A program made the position numbers and the translations under genes. A model generated the notes under the pieces. The model saw only the letters and a program-made list of their open reading frames with translations. It was not told the origin of the DNA and ran no database searches. A stretch of 64,000 nt of DNA from positions 6,617,418 to 6,681,417 of the forward strand of contig NC_069092.1 in assembly GCF_947172395.1 (NCBI RefSeq), written 5' to 3'. Source of the DNA: Bicyclus anynana (lineage: Eukaryota; Arthropoda; Insecta; Lepidoptera; Nymphalidae). Below are positions 48,301 through 57,500 of this stretch, piece by piece. Every line of letters starts with the position of its first letter. Within the stretch, counting starts at the first letter, position 1.

Positions 48301-51300
48301 TAGGTCGGAGCGTAGACTTCACCAGTCGATACCGTTCCAGCTGAATGTTGATATTCAACGTGCCTCTAACCATTCGGTGATCGCTACCGGTTTTCACCCT
48401 ATGGATCACAGAAACATCGTTGAATATTTGCCGTCTGGTAGACAAGATGAAGTCGATCTCGTTTTTCGTGGAACCATCGGGGCTCATCCAGGTCCATTTC
48501 CTGTGTGGTGGCTTCTTGAAGAAGGAGTTCATCATAAAGAGGCCCTCCTTCTCCATGAAGTCAGCCAACATTTGGCCCCTATCGTTCCGTTGCCCATATC
48601 CAAATCGTCCCACTTTCAACTCTGAACCGCTACGTTCGCCCAGCTTTGCGTTAAAATCCCCCATCACAACATTGTAATAAGAGTTTGAGGCATGTATGGC
48701 TTTAGAAATATCCTCATACAATACCTCTACCTCCTCGTCGGGATGTGTCGAGGTCGGTGCGTAAACCTGTATAACCTTCAACGAATACCGTTTGGTAATT
48801 CGGAGGACCAGGAACGCTACCCTGCTCGACACACTCTCGACTTTTACAACATTGTTCACGAGGGACTTGTGAACGATAAATCCGACACCACCCTGGGACT
48901 GTTGGTCGCCCTCCCAGTAGTAGAGCATGTTGCCGGATTCAAGGATTATCGAGCCCTCCCCCTCTCTTCGGACTTCAGACAATCCTATGATATCCCAGTG
49001 CAACTTGCTCATAACTTCTTCCAGCTCGATGACCTTTTCGTCGGACCTCAAAGTGCGTGCGTTGTATGTTGCCAGGTCTAGTCGTCGGGGTTGGCAGCGG
49101 AATCTCTGCCGGAGATTCTTAACACCCCTTGCCCCGCCGTTACCATAACCGCTGCCAGAGCCAGGAATAGCGGGGCTGCCGGGGACTAGGGGCTGTGTTT
49201 TGTTTTTGCCGTCCATACAAAGTTTTGCCCAGTACTGACCACGCTGGGCATGCGGGTTGGTCAGCGCAGTGCTAGATTACTCGCGCCGGTGTCGCTGCTG
49301 CCCGACACCGGCCTGAGGCATTTCGTAATCTAGCCTGTGGGAATGGATATACCGCCATTCGTCGGTCGCCAGAGCCTCGTCGGTCCATCTGGGGTGTAAG
49401 GGGGAGGCTAGTACCAGTCAGTCTCCCCAACTGCCAACCTCACCTGCTTGTGGTGCACCCAATGTATATTACCTATTAAATAATCGTTTTTTGTAACTTT
49501 GTTACAATCGTAACTCCTTCAATTTTTTTTTAATAGCACTATTATAAAAAAAAAACAAATTACAATTTCAGGAGTTACGATTGTCACACACACTTTAAAA
49601 AATTGATTATTTTAAAACATCCTGTATTTTCAAACACCTACCTATTCGCCGCGATGCCGCTATGCGGCTCGTCGGTCCCTTCGAAGTCATTCACTTTAGC
49701 CTAAACTAGGTCATTGTTCAATGACTTCATACTTAGAAAACAAATTTAAACAGGATGTTTAAATTATTCCATAAATTTAATATAGTTTTTCGCTAGTGTG
49801 TGAATTAGCTTAAGGTCATTTTTAATTTTGTTAAGGGTTTTCTTGTACTGGACTAATAAATGTCGGCGCGGCTTACAGGCGGTGAAACTAGCACGGTGTA
49901 TAAACAATAATGGAAATCTCACCTGAAGATGCATATGCATATGAGCAATGTAATCTTCTTCACAGAGAAAATCCTCTACACAAATTGTACATTCATAAGG
50001 AATGTTTTCACACTTCAACAAAGTTGGTACTTCAACAAACACTGTGCCTTTGTCAGATACTTGTCCGTGAGGTACTACAACTTCATCATATTCCTTTTTC
50101 ACTTCCATGTTTGTATCTACCAACATAGAGTCAAGACTTTCAATTTTCACAACAACTGTGTCATCACCACTGTGTCCAGTGTCTACTGATTCTGTCTGTT
50201 TGTCTTCTTGCTCTTCTACAATGTGTATGTCACAGTGGTCTGGTCCGAGGGATGTAATCACGAATTTGCTTTTTAAAAGTACTTTGTCTCGCTTTATTAT
50301 TTCTATATGTTGGTTTGTTATCTGAAACATGTGTCACATTATATGCATATTGAGTACTCAGATATTCCATGGAAGAACTACAAGAATTAAAAAAAGAGGT
50401 TAAAAGCAATATTTTAAAATAATCACACTAATATTACAAAGGCGAAAGTTTGTGTGTGTGTGTGTGTGTGTAAATGCGTAAGTAGATTTGTTCCTCTTCT
50501 AGGCTACGGCTACTGAAGCAATTTGGCTGAAATTTGGAATGGAAATTGATTTTACGCTGAATTAAGACAAAGGATTATATAGGATAACTATACAATTCCT
50601 ATAAGACAAGGCAAGAAGAAAGAAATTTTTTAAAAAAGTGTATACTAGCCTATTATATCATCTACTAACCTAAGACTCAACTGCTCATGGTTACTTTTTT
50701 GACTGGTTGCATGACACAACATGGATAACAAGACTAAACATGCATAATAATATGTATCAAGCACTCACAACTTCATGTTTCTCAACCAAGTCCTTCATCA
50801 GTGAGCGGGTTCTCAAGCTGTCGTCTCTAAATCTGATGATGTTTATCAGTCTGTAAGCACATTGTACACAAAGTGTTTGTTGCAGGTTCCCTTGATCACA
50901 CAACTGAAACAACTGCACTGTTCAAACATTACTCTGAAGCATCTGACAGTATAATAAGGCTGTTGACTCATATCAAAATTAATATATAAACAATAGTCAT
51001 TTCATGTAGTACCTATTTGGAAAAAGGGCCCAAAATAAACCACAAATATCTCTGTAATCAATGGATTCACCAAGCAGGTGACCAGTCCATCATATGGCAG
51101 AGAGAAAAACCCCGAGCAGAATCCTGGACTTATGACCAATGGATGTAGTGTTAAGGAATTTTTAACATAAAAATTGTGTATTTAATGTATTTTCCAGCCA
51201 CCAAAAACACTGTCATCCATTTTGTGATGTCATAGTATTATAATAAACAAACATTTGACAAAATATGACAATTTTTTACTTAAGATTTAGGTGGTCAAAC

Positions 51301-52704
51301 TCAATTTACCTTTTGGTGTGAATATAAATAAATTAATTTAATGTGAAATGTAGTAAACAAAAGTTAATTAACTTAATGTCACAGATAATATATTTAGGAC
51401 AGAGTTTTGCACTGTATGTCACAAGTTAATTTTAAAAATAAAATTTGGGAAAAATTAAGCCTCAAAAATATGATATATTTTCAACAATATGATAAAAGGA
51501 TAATGAAATTTTTTTTACAAAAAGTGTGAAATAGCCTATTATACTGCCAGGCAGTCAAGAAATAAATGTGTATTATATCTCATACAATTAGTTTAAATCA
51601 AAGTGAACAACTTACAGGAAGACCAACAAACTCTTGGTATGCCTCATCCAAGTTGTATTTACTCATTAGCAACTGCTTGCTGCCACTGTCCAGGCACATT
51701 GTGCATACCTGCAAATACAGTAGATAGCTGTTAGTTTGAGTCACATACAGACATACACATATACATGTACAGAGACATTATAGTCCAGTGGATATGACAT
51801 TTGCCTTTGATTTGGAGGATGTAGCTCTAGAATCCAGTTCAGGGCATGCACCTCCAACTTTTCAATTTGTGCATGTTTTTCAAATTGTGTCTACAACTGT
51901 GAAGGAAAAACATTGTGAGGAAACCTGCATTCTTGAGAATTTTCATAATTTTCTGGGTGTGTGAAGTCTGTCAATCCACATTTGCCCAGCATGATGGACT
52001 AAGGCCTAACCCCTCTAATTCTGAGAGGTGGCTCATGCTTAACAGTGAGCGGAACATAGGTTGCTAATGACAGATATACTATTAGTTAGGTTCTCAATAT
52101 TTCATGGCCTGTAAACAGAATTTGAACTTATGATCTGAAGCCCACACATAGGCTACCAATGATTTTTTTTTGTAAACATTACCAGCACTGTTGAAGGAAT
52201 GGCGCCGGGAACAATCTGCCTTGAGCCACTTTCGGTCTCGCTGAAGTCATCACTTAGAAAATGCTGAGAGCAGATCACAGCAGAGTCTGGCAGGTGAGTG
52301 TCTTGTTTGCCGAGGGCTCTGAGCCAAGCTGCACGTAGACATGTTTCACTAGGAAAACTGGAAATAAACATTTACTTATACAAACTGCTCAAATTGCTGC
52401 AGACAATTAGTTTCTACTCTAACATCGCTTCTCTGAACAAGTTAATGTTTGTTAATGACCTGACGGTCGGCTAGTGACAATTCAGTGTAAGATTAAAGTG
52501 TGCCAATTTGTAATGGGTGAATGGCTGACTGGTGATACAGCTTCGCTGGAAGGGCGAGGTATGTAACAAGTGTGATGAGACGCACACTACAAGGCAACTC
52601 AAATACACTCACCCGTGAAAAGTAATCCCCTCGTCCTTACCCATGCCCTCTGCTGTGCGAACATTGCCTGCAGCGTTCCTGCAGAAAGGCACACAGCACA
52701 GCAT
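44557..52704 (-). CDS. THAP-ZAD-C2H2 zinc-finger protein, seven coding exons
   Basis: Probable nuclear sequence-specific DNA-binding protein of 655 residues. Exons (5' to 3' on minus): 52704-52613, 52357-52183, 51708-51616, 50903-50769, 50321-49923, 46087-45856, 45398-44557. All borders are GT/AG and every junction keeps frame. Domains: THAP at residues 1-89 (C3, C8, P33, W42, C60, H63, F69 and P85 all present); ZAD at about 90-160 (zinc cysteines C91, C94, C132, C135); acidic linker; a single C2H2 finger at 276-296; eight tandem C2H2 fingers at about 418-636. THAP and C2H2 bind DNA; ZAD normally mediates homodimerisation in insect zinc-finger proteins. Intron 5 carries a full-length LINE. 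The specific orthologue is not recognised, and RNA data would be needed to prove all seven exons are joined in one transcript. Confidence 0.85.
45856..46087 (-). CDS. Zinc-finger gene exon 6 (Ser/His/Cys-rich linker)
   Basis: 232 bp, acceptor GTCTGACAG, donor TACA|GTAAGT (phase 1). Encodes a Ser/His-rich linker without a clear domain. It is called an exon because the frame is open through both splice sites and its phase matches exon 7 exactly; there is no independent homology. Confidence 0.68.
46221..49456 (-). mobile_element. Full-length RTE-type non-LTR retrotransposon
   Basis: 3,236-bp LINE inserted in intron 5 of the zinc-finger gene, in the same orientation as the gene. It is flanked on both sides by the perfect 10-bp target duplication ACCCAATGTA (46211-46220 and 49457-49466). 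It has a 5' UTR of about 240 bp, one long open frame, and almost no 3' UTR: the stop codon TGA runs directly into a TGA/ATG trinucleotide tail, characteristic of RTE elements. The perfect duplication and intact frame point to a young insertion. Confidence 0.93.
46244..49216 (-). CDS. RTE-type endonuclease/reverse transcriptase, 990 aa, intact
   Basis: Single polyprotein that nicks target DNA and primes reverse transcription at it. The N-terminal apurinic-like endonuclease spans about residues 46-290: LATYNARTL at 48, LSEVRR at 79, MGDFNA at 185, SDH at 278. A linker follows. The reverse transcriptase spans about 500-780: [61 protein letters not shown] at 736, and the [10 protein letters not shown] thumb-side motif. 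The C-terminal region ends in [14 protein letters not shown] and [11 protein letters not shown]. Length matches RTE proteins of about 1,000 residues. ATG 49216 is the first after an upstream in-frame stop. In arthropod annotations such frames are often mislabelled craniofacial development protein 2-like. Confidence 0.92.
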   Translation of the reverse strand: MDGKNKTQPLVPGSPAIPGSGSGYGNGGARGVKNLRQRFRCQPRRLDLATYNARTLRSDEKVIELEEVMSKLHWDIIGLSEVRREGEGSIILESGNMLYYWEGDQQSQGGVGFIVHKSLVNNVVKVESVSSRVAFLVLRITKRYSLKVIQVYAPTSTHPDEEVEVLYEDISKAIHASNSYYNVVMGDFNAKLGERSGSELKVGRFGYGQRNDRGQMLADFMEKEGLFMMNSFFKKPPHRKWTWMSPDGSTKNEIDFILSTRRQIFNDVSVIHRVKTGSDHRMVRGTLNINIQLERYRLVKSTLRPTRAHIQNPESFQLELQNRFDCLANCETVDDLNNRFVETVHSVGSKFYKTHRAKRTKKFSDQTLKLMEERQEMRLQSSADASKYRQISRQISKSQTSDLRNFNTERIKNAIENNRGSKVFARDLSIGQRQLTRLKTEHGNLISSKPELLSEVEKFYGQLYTTTQQPVANLAKDPRAKLTRHYTEDIPDVSLYEISVALKHLKNNKAPGEDGITAELLKAGGKPILKVLQRLFNSVIHEGTTPEAWHRSVVVLFFKKGDNTLLKNYRPISLLSHVYKLFSRVITNRLANRFDDFQPPEQAGFRKGFSTIDHIHTLRQVIQKTHEYNQPLCLAFVDYEKAFDSVETWAVLRSLQRCRIDYRYIQALKCLYENATMSVRIQDQTTRPIQLQRGVRQGDVISPKLFTAALEDVFKLLDWSGLGININGEYITQLRFADDVVIMAQTLDDLSTMLNDLSSVSQQVGLKMNMGKTKIMCNAHVSLHPVIVENAALEIVDEYIYLGHMIQLGRSNFEKEVNRRIQLGWAAFGKLRDIFSSEIPQCLKTKVFEQCVLPVMTYGSETWSLTMGLIRRLRVTQRAMERAMLGVSLRDRIRNEEIRRRTKVTDIAQRVAKLKWQWAGHIVRRADGRWGPKVLEWRPRTSKRSVGRPPTRWTDDIKRVAGIRWMQAAQYRDVWKSLQKAYVLQWTSIG
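49923..50321 (-). CDS. Zinc-finger gene exon 5 (acidic linker and isolated C2H2 finger)
   Basis: 399 bp, phase 0 at both ends, acceptor GTTTCAG, donor CAG|GTGAGA. Acidic region with [14 protein letters not shown] and [10 protein letters not shown], then one C2H2 finger (C276, C279, H292, H296) at the exon end. VKIE resembles a SUMO-attachment consensus (psi-K-x-E). Reading through the donor gives an unconserved tail, so splicing is preferred. Confidence 0.82.
50430..50600 (+). mobile_element. GAAGTCGC repeat 5' part with TG microsatellite, intron 4 of zinc-finger gene
   Basis: CACTAATATTACAAAGGCGA, then a TG microsatellite at about 50449-50470, then GGCTGAAATTTGGAATGGAA. Microsatellite association is typical of this repeat class. 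Confidence 0.65.
50769..50903 (-). CDS. Zinc-finger gene exon 4 (second half of ZAD domain)
   Basis: 135 bp, phase 0, acceptor GTTTCAG, donor GTT|GTGAGT. Encodes LPQ-like [14 protein letters not shown] with the second C-x2-C pair (C132/C135), then the long helix [20 protein letters not shown] that forms the ZAD dimer interface in known structures. Confidence 0.86.
51616..51708 (-). CDS. Zinc-finger gene exon 3 (first half of ZAD domain)
   Basis: 93 bp, phase 0 at both ends, between TATTTGCAG and CCT|GTAAGT. Encodes [12 protein letters not shown] through EFVGLP, the first C-x2-C pair and following helix of a ZAD (zf-AD) domain. Confidence 0.85.
51772..52072 (+). mobile_element. SINE B in intron 2 of the zinc-finger gene
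   Basis: ACATTATAGTCCAGTGGATA, GGGCATGCACCTCCAACTTT, GTGAAGGAAAAACATTGTGA, AACCCCTCTAATTCTGAGAG; opposite to the host gene. Confidence 0.85.
52183..52357 (-). CDS. Zinc-finger gene exon 2 (second half of THAP domain)
   Basis: 175 bp after the acceptor TTATTTCCAG; the first base completes Gly31. Encodes [17 protein letters not shown], then [12 protein letters not shown] (C60-x2-H63 plus the conserved Phe) and GAIPS (the AVPT-like end of THAP). Donor CTG|GTAATG is moderately strong. Confidence 0.85.
52613..52704 (-). CDS. Zinc-finger gene exon 1 (first half of THAP domain)
   Basis: Starts at ATG 52704 and ends TTTCACGG|GTGAGT. Encodes [15 protein letters not shown]... to ITFH. The C-x4-C pair (C3/C8) at the very N-terminus is the first zinc half-site of a THAP domain, which fixes this ATG as the start. 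Confidence 0.85.
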
Positions 52705-53879
52705 GTCCAATATTTATGTTCTTTGGGATTTGCTGACTGCTCGCGCCCAAACTCAAAGATCAGTTCAGATCACGCGACAATGTATTCTATTCTACACAGA
52801 TTATTAGATACTACTGTAATATGTTTTCATTAATAATTCTCTAATATATATTTTCTATCGAATAAATAATAACTATGCTATGCATCGTGTGACAGTTTCA
52901 TATTATATTCCATAATACACTGTAATCTTTGTTATATTCTTATTTCATATTCAAAAAATGTCAAACAAAATCAAAACTGTAGGGCTGTTGATAAAATATC
53001 GATATTCGAATTAACGAAATAGCGATATTTTCATTTTAAAATATCGATATTTATTACTAATATTTTTATAGACGATACCTCAATAGTTCGATATTGAAAC
53101 ACAGATATCGAAACTCGAAATTTTTTAACAAATTTATTTTTTTTATTATTTGAACTATATAATAACATCATAAAAATTCTCTACCGTATTTTATTTATAA
53201 TATATATTGTCTTTTAGTTTATTTATTTGCATATTATCGAAAATAACACTAACATCACTAAAATGAAAAGTACTTTTCTATTAAAAAAAATACTATATTC
53301 AGATAGCTAGCTATGTACCTTACCTTTAGACAAAACTTTACCCCATAAACGGCAAAAGAGATACTATGGTCCATCAATAAGGTCTGATTAGCAGTGAGCG
53401 AAGTTAAAAAGAGAGGTTATGAAAAATTACTGTCTTGTTGTAGTGCAGCGGAAAAGTGGGTTTTATTATATTAATTTACTTATTTGAAATCTAGTTACAT
53501 AGAAAAATTGTGAATTTTAATAAATACTAAATTGTTTCAATTTTTTTTAGAATTCAATATGTTCAACAAGTTTGTTCAATAATAAACTGAACTGAAATAA
53601 ACTTTTTAAAACTTAGCCGAAAAATCTAAAAAATATCGATAAATCGAAATATCGATATATCAAAGTGCGAAAAGTATGACACAAAAGCGAAGTTTCTTTA
53701 CCTTGTATAGTAATTTACTCTTTGGAGTCCATTAGCGATCTATGAATAATAATTTATATAGTTGTAATAATGTAGTTTATTTAAGTTTAAATTGAAGCTA
53801 AAACAGAGAGGTGAGAAGGAAGAAAGAAGAAAAAAGAAAATATCTTTAGTTAAGAAAAAAGAAAATTACATCTACATCT
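52705..53879. other. Divergent intergenic region with four TATCGATA sites
   Basis: Lies between the minus-strand zinc-finger start and the wapl promoter. Perfect TATCGATA octamers occur at 52997-53004, 53042-53049, 53634-53641 and 53650-53657 in very AT-rich sequence. The two outer clusters are roughly inverted relative to each other and the left one follows GGGCTGTTGATA, as in some hAT-type transposon ends. A decayed hAT-like element is therefore as likely as a promoter motif cluster. Confidence 0.45.
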
Positions 53880-54398
53880 CTAGCAAGAGTTGTCTATGAA
53901 ATTCGCCGCGCTCTCTATTGGCTGTAATTTGCTTCCTTGTTTTGCTTTTGCTTTTTCCAATATGGCGCTGCTGGTGTTATGAGATGACAACATCGCACTT
54001 TGTGACTGTGTCCTATTTGTCATTATTAATGTTTGAGTCAACATTAATTAACTACCTCAAAAGTTCAAAGAAAATCTGTAATCGTAATGTAAGTTGTTAT
54101 AACGTCGGACTCGAGTTATCGGAGGATTGTTATCATACAAATACATTCGAATGCGTCCGTAAAGAAAGTACATAGCTCCTGTAAAAATGGCGGGTGTGTT
54201 ATCTTTATGGGTTGTGTTTTCATTGCTATTGGAGAAAGTCTAATGAGTGTGAGAGAAGTGTTGATACGTTTTTAAGTTGAAAATAACTTGAAATTGGTGA
54301 TCCAAGAAGCCATGTGTAACTTGCATCTTTGACATTTCGAGAATTGATTGATTTGGTAAGACGGCGCAGGTGTCATCAAATTTGATGAAATTATCAGC
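53880..54398 (+). promoter_or_regulatory. wapl: Putative wapl promoter and 5' leader
   Basis: This segment precedes the wapl start and is GC-richer than the surroundings. It has CCAAT-type (ATTGG near 53918) and YY1/Pleiohomeotic-like (AATATGGCGCTGC near 53958, AAAAATGGCGGG near 54184) motifs and no TATA box at a sensible distance. That fits a TATA-less housekeeping promoter. The transcription start cannot be placed from sequence. Confidence 0.4.
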
Positions 54399-54558
54399 AT
54401 GTCGCGCTGGGGCAGAGGCCGAAGCGGCAGCGTGGCTGTGCCGCTGGACAGTGCTCTATTTAGAGAAAACAGTAATTGCCCTTCGGCTGCCCGATCGGCG
54501 GGAACGGTGGGCAAGTGGGGAATTACAAGCTTCACTTCTATTCGGAGCGCTCCTTACG
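54399..54558 (+). CDS. wapl: wapl coding exon 1
   Basis: Encodes residues 1-53 plus one base of codon 54. It ends at a strong donor (TTACG|GTGAGT). The conserved KWG motif at residues 39-41 lies in the short N-terminal block shared by vertebrate and insect WAPL, a region known in other species to contact Pds5/cohesin. Confidence 0.92.
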
Positions 54559-57500
54559 GTGAGTACCTTACATTCTTGTTTGGCCTTGAAGTTTAGTGTA
54601 TAAACATAACTTTGTATACAAATAAATACTACAATAATCGTATTATTATAGCATAACATAGTAACGAAACTAGTTCCAATGTCCTAATTTCAATAACCTT
54701 TCCTACAATACCACTTATAAACGACAGGCGGACGTCTGTTACTTCGTACGTGTGAAATGCAGTTTTTCACAAATCCCGCGGGAACCATGGAATATCCGGG
54801 TTAAATAGTAGGCTTTATGTTGCTCAATGACCTCTATCTTCCAGTGAAAGTTCCAATAAGTGAAAGGTCCAGCTGTCCCCAAGATTAGCCTGGTCAGACA
54901 GATGGAAATGTTAAAGAAGTTTCTGTTTTGGTATTGTGATAATAACAATAAGCATTTGAACAAGACAGTTTTTTTTTTAATCACAGACAGACACTTATTT
55001 ACATATATTGATTTACACACTCTCATCAATTCTCTATCTTTATTCCAGCATATCCTAACAATGTGCATAAAAAACCTGTCCAAGACCAGAACAGTCCTTT
55101 AACAGTGCCAGCAGTTGAAACTGAGCAACCACCTCCAAAGCCTAAGAAGTTTTTTAAATCACGAAATGCAGAACTTTACCCACCAGTGCCACAAATTACA
55201 TATGCTCCCCCTGTACCGGCTGCACCACTTTCGCCTGAGCACCCAGGCTCTGCTAGAGAAAAGAAAACTACTAAAAGAAGTAGGTACAATAGAGACTCTT
55301 CATCACCAGAATTACCAAGACGTAACTCTGAAAAGAGTAAAAATAAAAGGAATTTTGCTACCAAAGCATCAAAGAAGGAGGAATCAACTGCTGAAAATTC
55401 ACAACCTCCGAACAAGCGATATTTGGTTAGAAATCGGGACAAGGTAATAAATTATGCAGAAGATGGAAGCAATAGTCCAATTCCTGAATTTGTACGTTAT
55501 GAGTCAATGCATCCAAAGGCACTATCTCCTAAGGCCAGTCCTTTGGTTATGAGTCCCTCAAAAAGCCCAGCAGAAACTGAGGTGATGAGTCCGTCTACGT
55601 CTACTAGTAAAGATGCTAATGATGACCGCAAACCACCACCTATAGTGCTCAGAATTTCTAAAGGTACATCAAGAATAGTTAGTACAGATTCTAACGAAGG
55701 ATTTACATCGCCTGGTTCAGATAGACACTCTTCCCTGGACACACACTCTGATATGGGGTCTGATCACAAAAAAAGTCCTACAGTGGAAACTATATGTTCT
55801 CCCAAACATGAGGGGCTCAAAATTACTATTAAATGTGCAGGTCTCAGTCAAGAAATTAAAAAAGAGAAGAAAAAAGAAAAGAAAGAACACAAGGCACATA
55901 AAAAGCATCACAAACATTCAGAAGATGAATCTGTTAAAAAGTCTACTTCCCCATTACCTGACTCTGATAATTACGATTTATACAAAACTCTAGCGTCACC
56001 TACACATGAAAAAGAAAAAGAATCAAAGAAAAATAAACAATTGGATCACACAGAGGCTCGACTGGCTAAATTGGAATTAGATAAGCAGACTAAAAAGCCA
56101 CAACCGGAACCAAAACCACCAGAAGTTATAGGTGGTAGATCAAGAAGAAATAGACCAAATATAAATTATAGTGAAAATGACGATTATTTAGACAGTGTAG
56201 CATCTCGAATAACAAGTAAGCAAGTAATAAAAACTGTTAGTGATTTAAAGAAAGAAAATAAAAAAGGCAAAAGAAGAAATGAAACAGTTGCTGACAATAC
56301 TGCAGCTGCAACTGTAACCTCGTCTAAAACTCAACAAGTGACTGAAAATGAGTCTGAATCTCAACTGGCTACAGAAGAACTTATCGACATACTATCAGGG
56401 AATAGTAATAATGAAAAGGTTACACATAAGAAACCACATAAGAAGCAAAAGCATAAAGGAAAATACAGTAAACATTCAAGTCCTAGTTCATCAGGAGCTG
56501 ACAATGAGACATTAGCAAGTATAAAAGAACAACTTGCTAGTAATACTGAACAACATGATGAAGATATTGATCATAATTCTGATACAGAAGAAGTAGAACC
56601 AAATGAAGCAAATGCTGATGATGCTCCCCAGGACTTGCACATGGGTAGTACAAAGTCACCTAATGAGGCAAGTGAGGCTCAAATTCAAACACAATCTTCA
56701 GACTCAGCATATAACAGTTGTCCACATGAGTTTTCAGAGGAAGAATCACAGAAATGTCATCAGGATGATGTATTCAAGTCACCTCAGAGAATGGACGAAG
56801 AACATATGGAGGATAAGCCAAGTGTTAAGTTAGTTATCACAAAGAAAAAAGGTTCCATATTCAAAAGTAAATCACTGGTTAACGATAACCCTTCACCTCT
56901 ACCAGCTAGAAAAAGAAGACATCTTTATAAACATGAATGGGCAAATGATGTAAGTAGTTAGGTATAAGTGTTATTATATACAATTCTTTACCCAAGTAGG
57001 ATTTCTTGACAAGTTTTTTTTAAATTAAATTGGCATAATTATGATGTGCAGCAACAGATAATGAGATAATTTTGTCATATTGCAATGTCATGTCTCTCTT
57101 GTGTAGCAATGGGATGTAATAGGAACGATTTTTTTGTACGGCTAATCTGTGATTAATAAAAAACAAACACTAATCACACCCTTGTTGTGGGACATTGACA
57201 TGTGGATGTTGATACTCATTAGGATTTGGAGTGGAGTGTTTACTTTTCAGACTCCTTAGTCATTGAACAAGAGTCGGTTTGCAAAGATATTAGTTTGAAT
57301 TGGAGTAACTTCATCCAAGAAACCACTTTGATCAGCTAGTAGCTGTTTTTCTGAATCATTTATTTCTCTTGAAAATTTTAAATTAAGTTATTGCAGGTGA
57401 ATGCAGATTCTCATGTATCGTCATCAACCCATATTCGGCTCACTGCTGAGCTCGAGTCTCCTCTCAGAAAGTTCTCATGTATACTAAACAGTAAATACCT

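Noticed and set aside
48266..49081. Plus-strand frames of 85-129 codons
   Set aside because: Antisense to the intact RTE reading frame; its codon structure creates these shadows.
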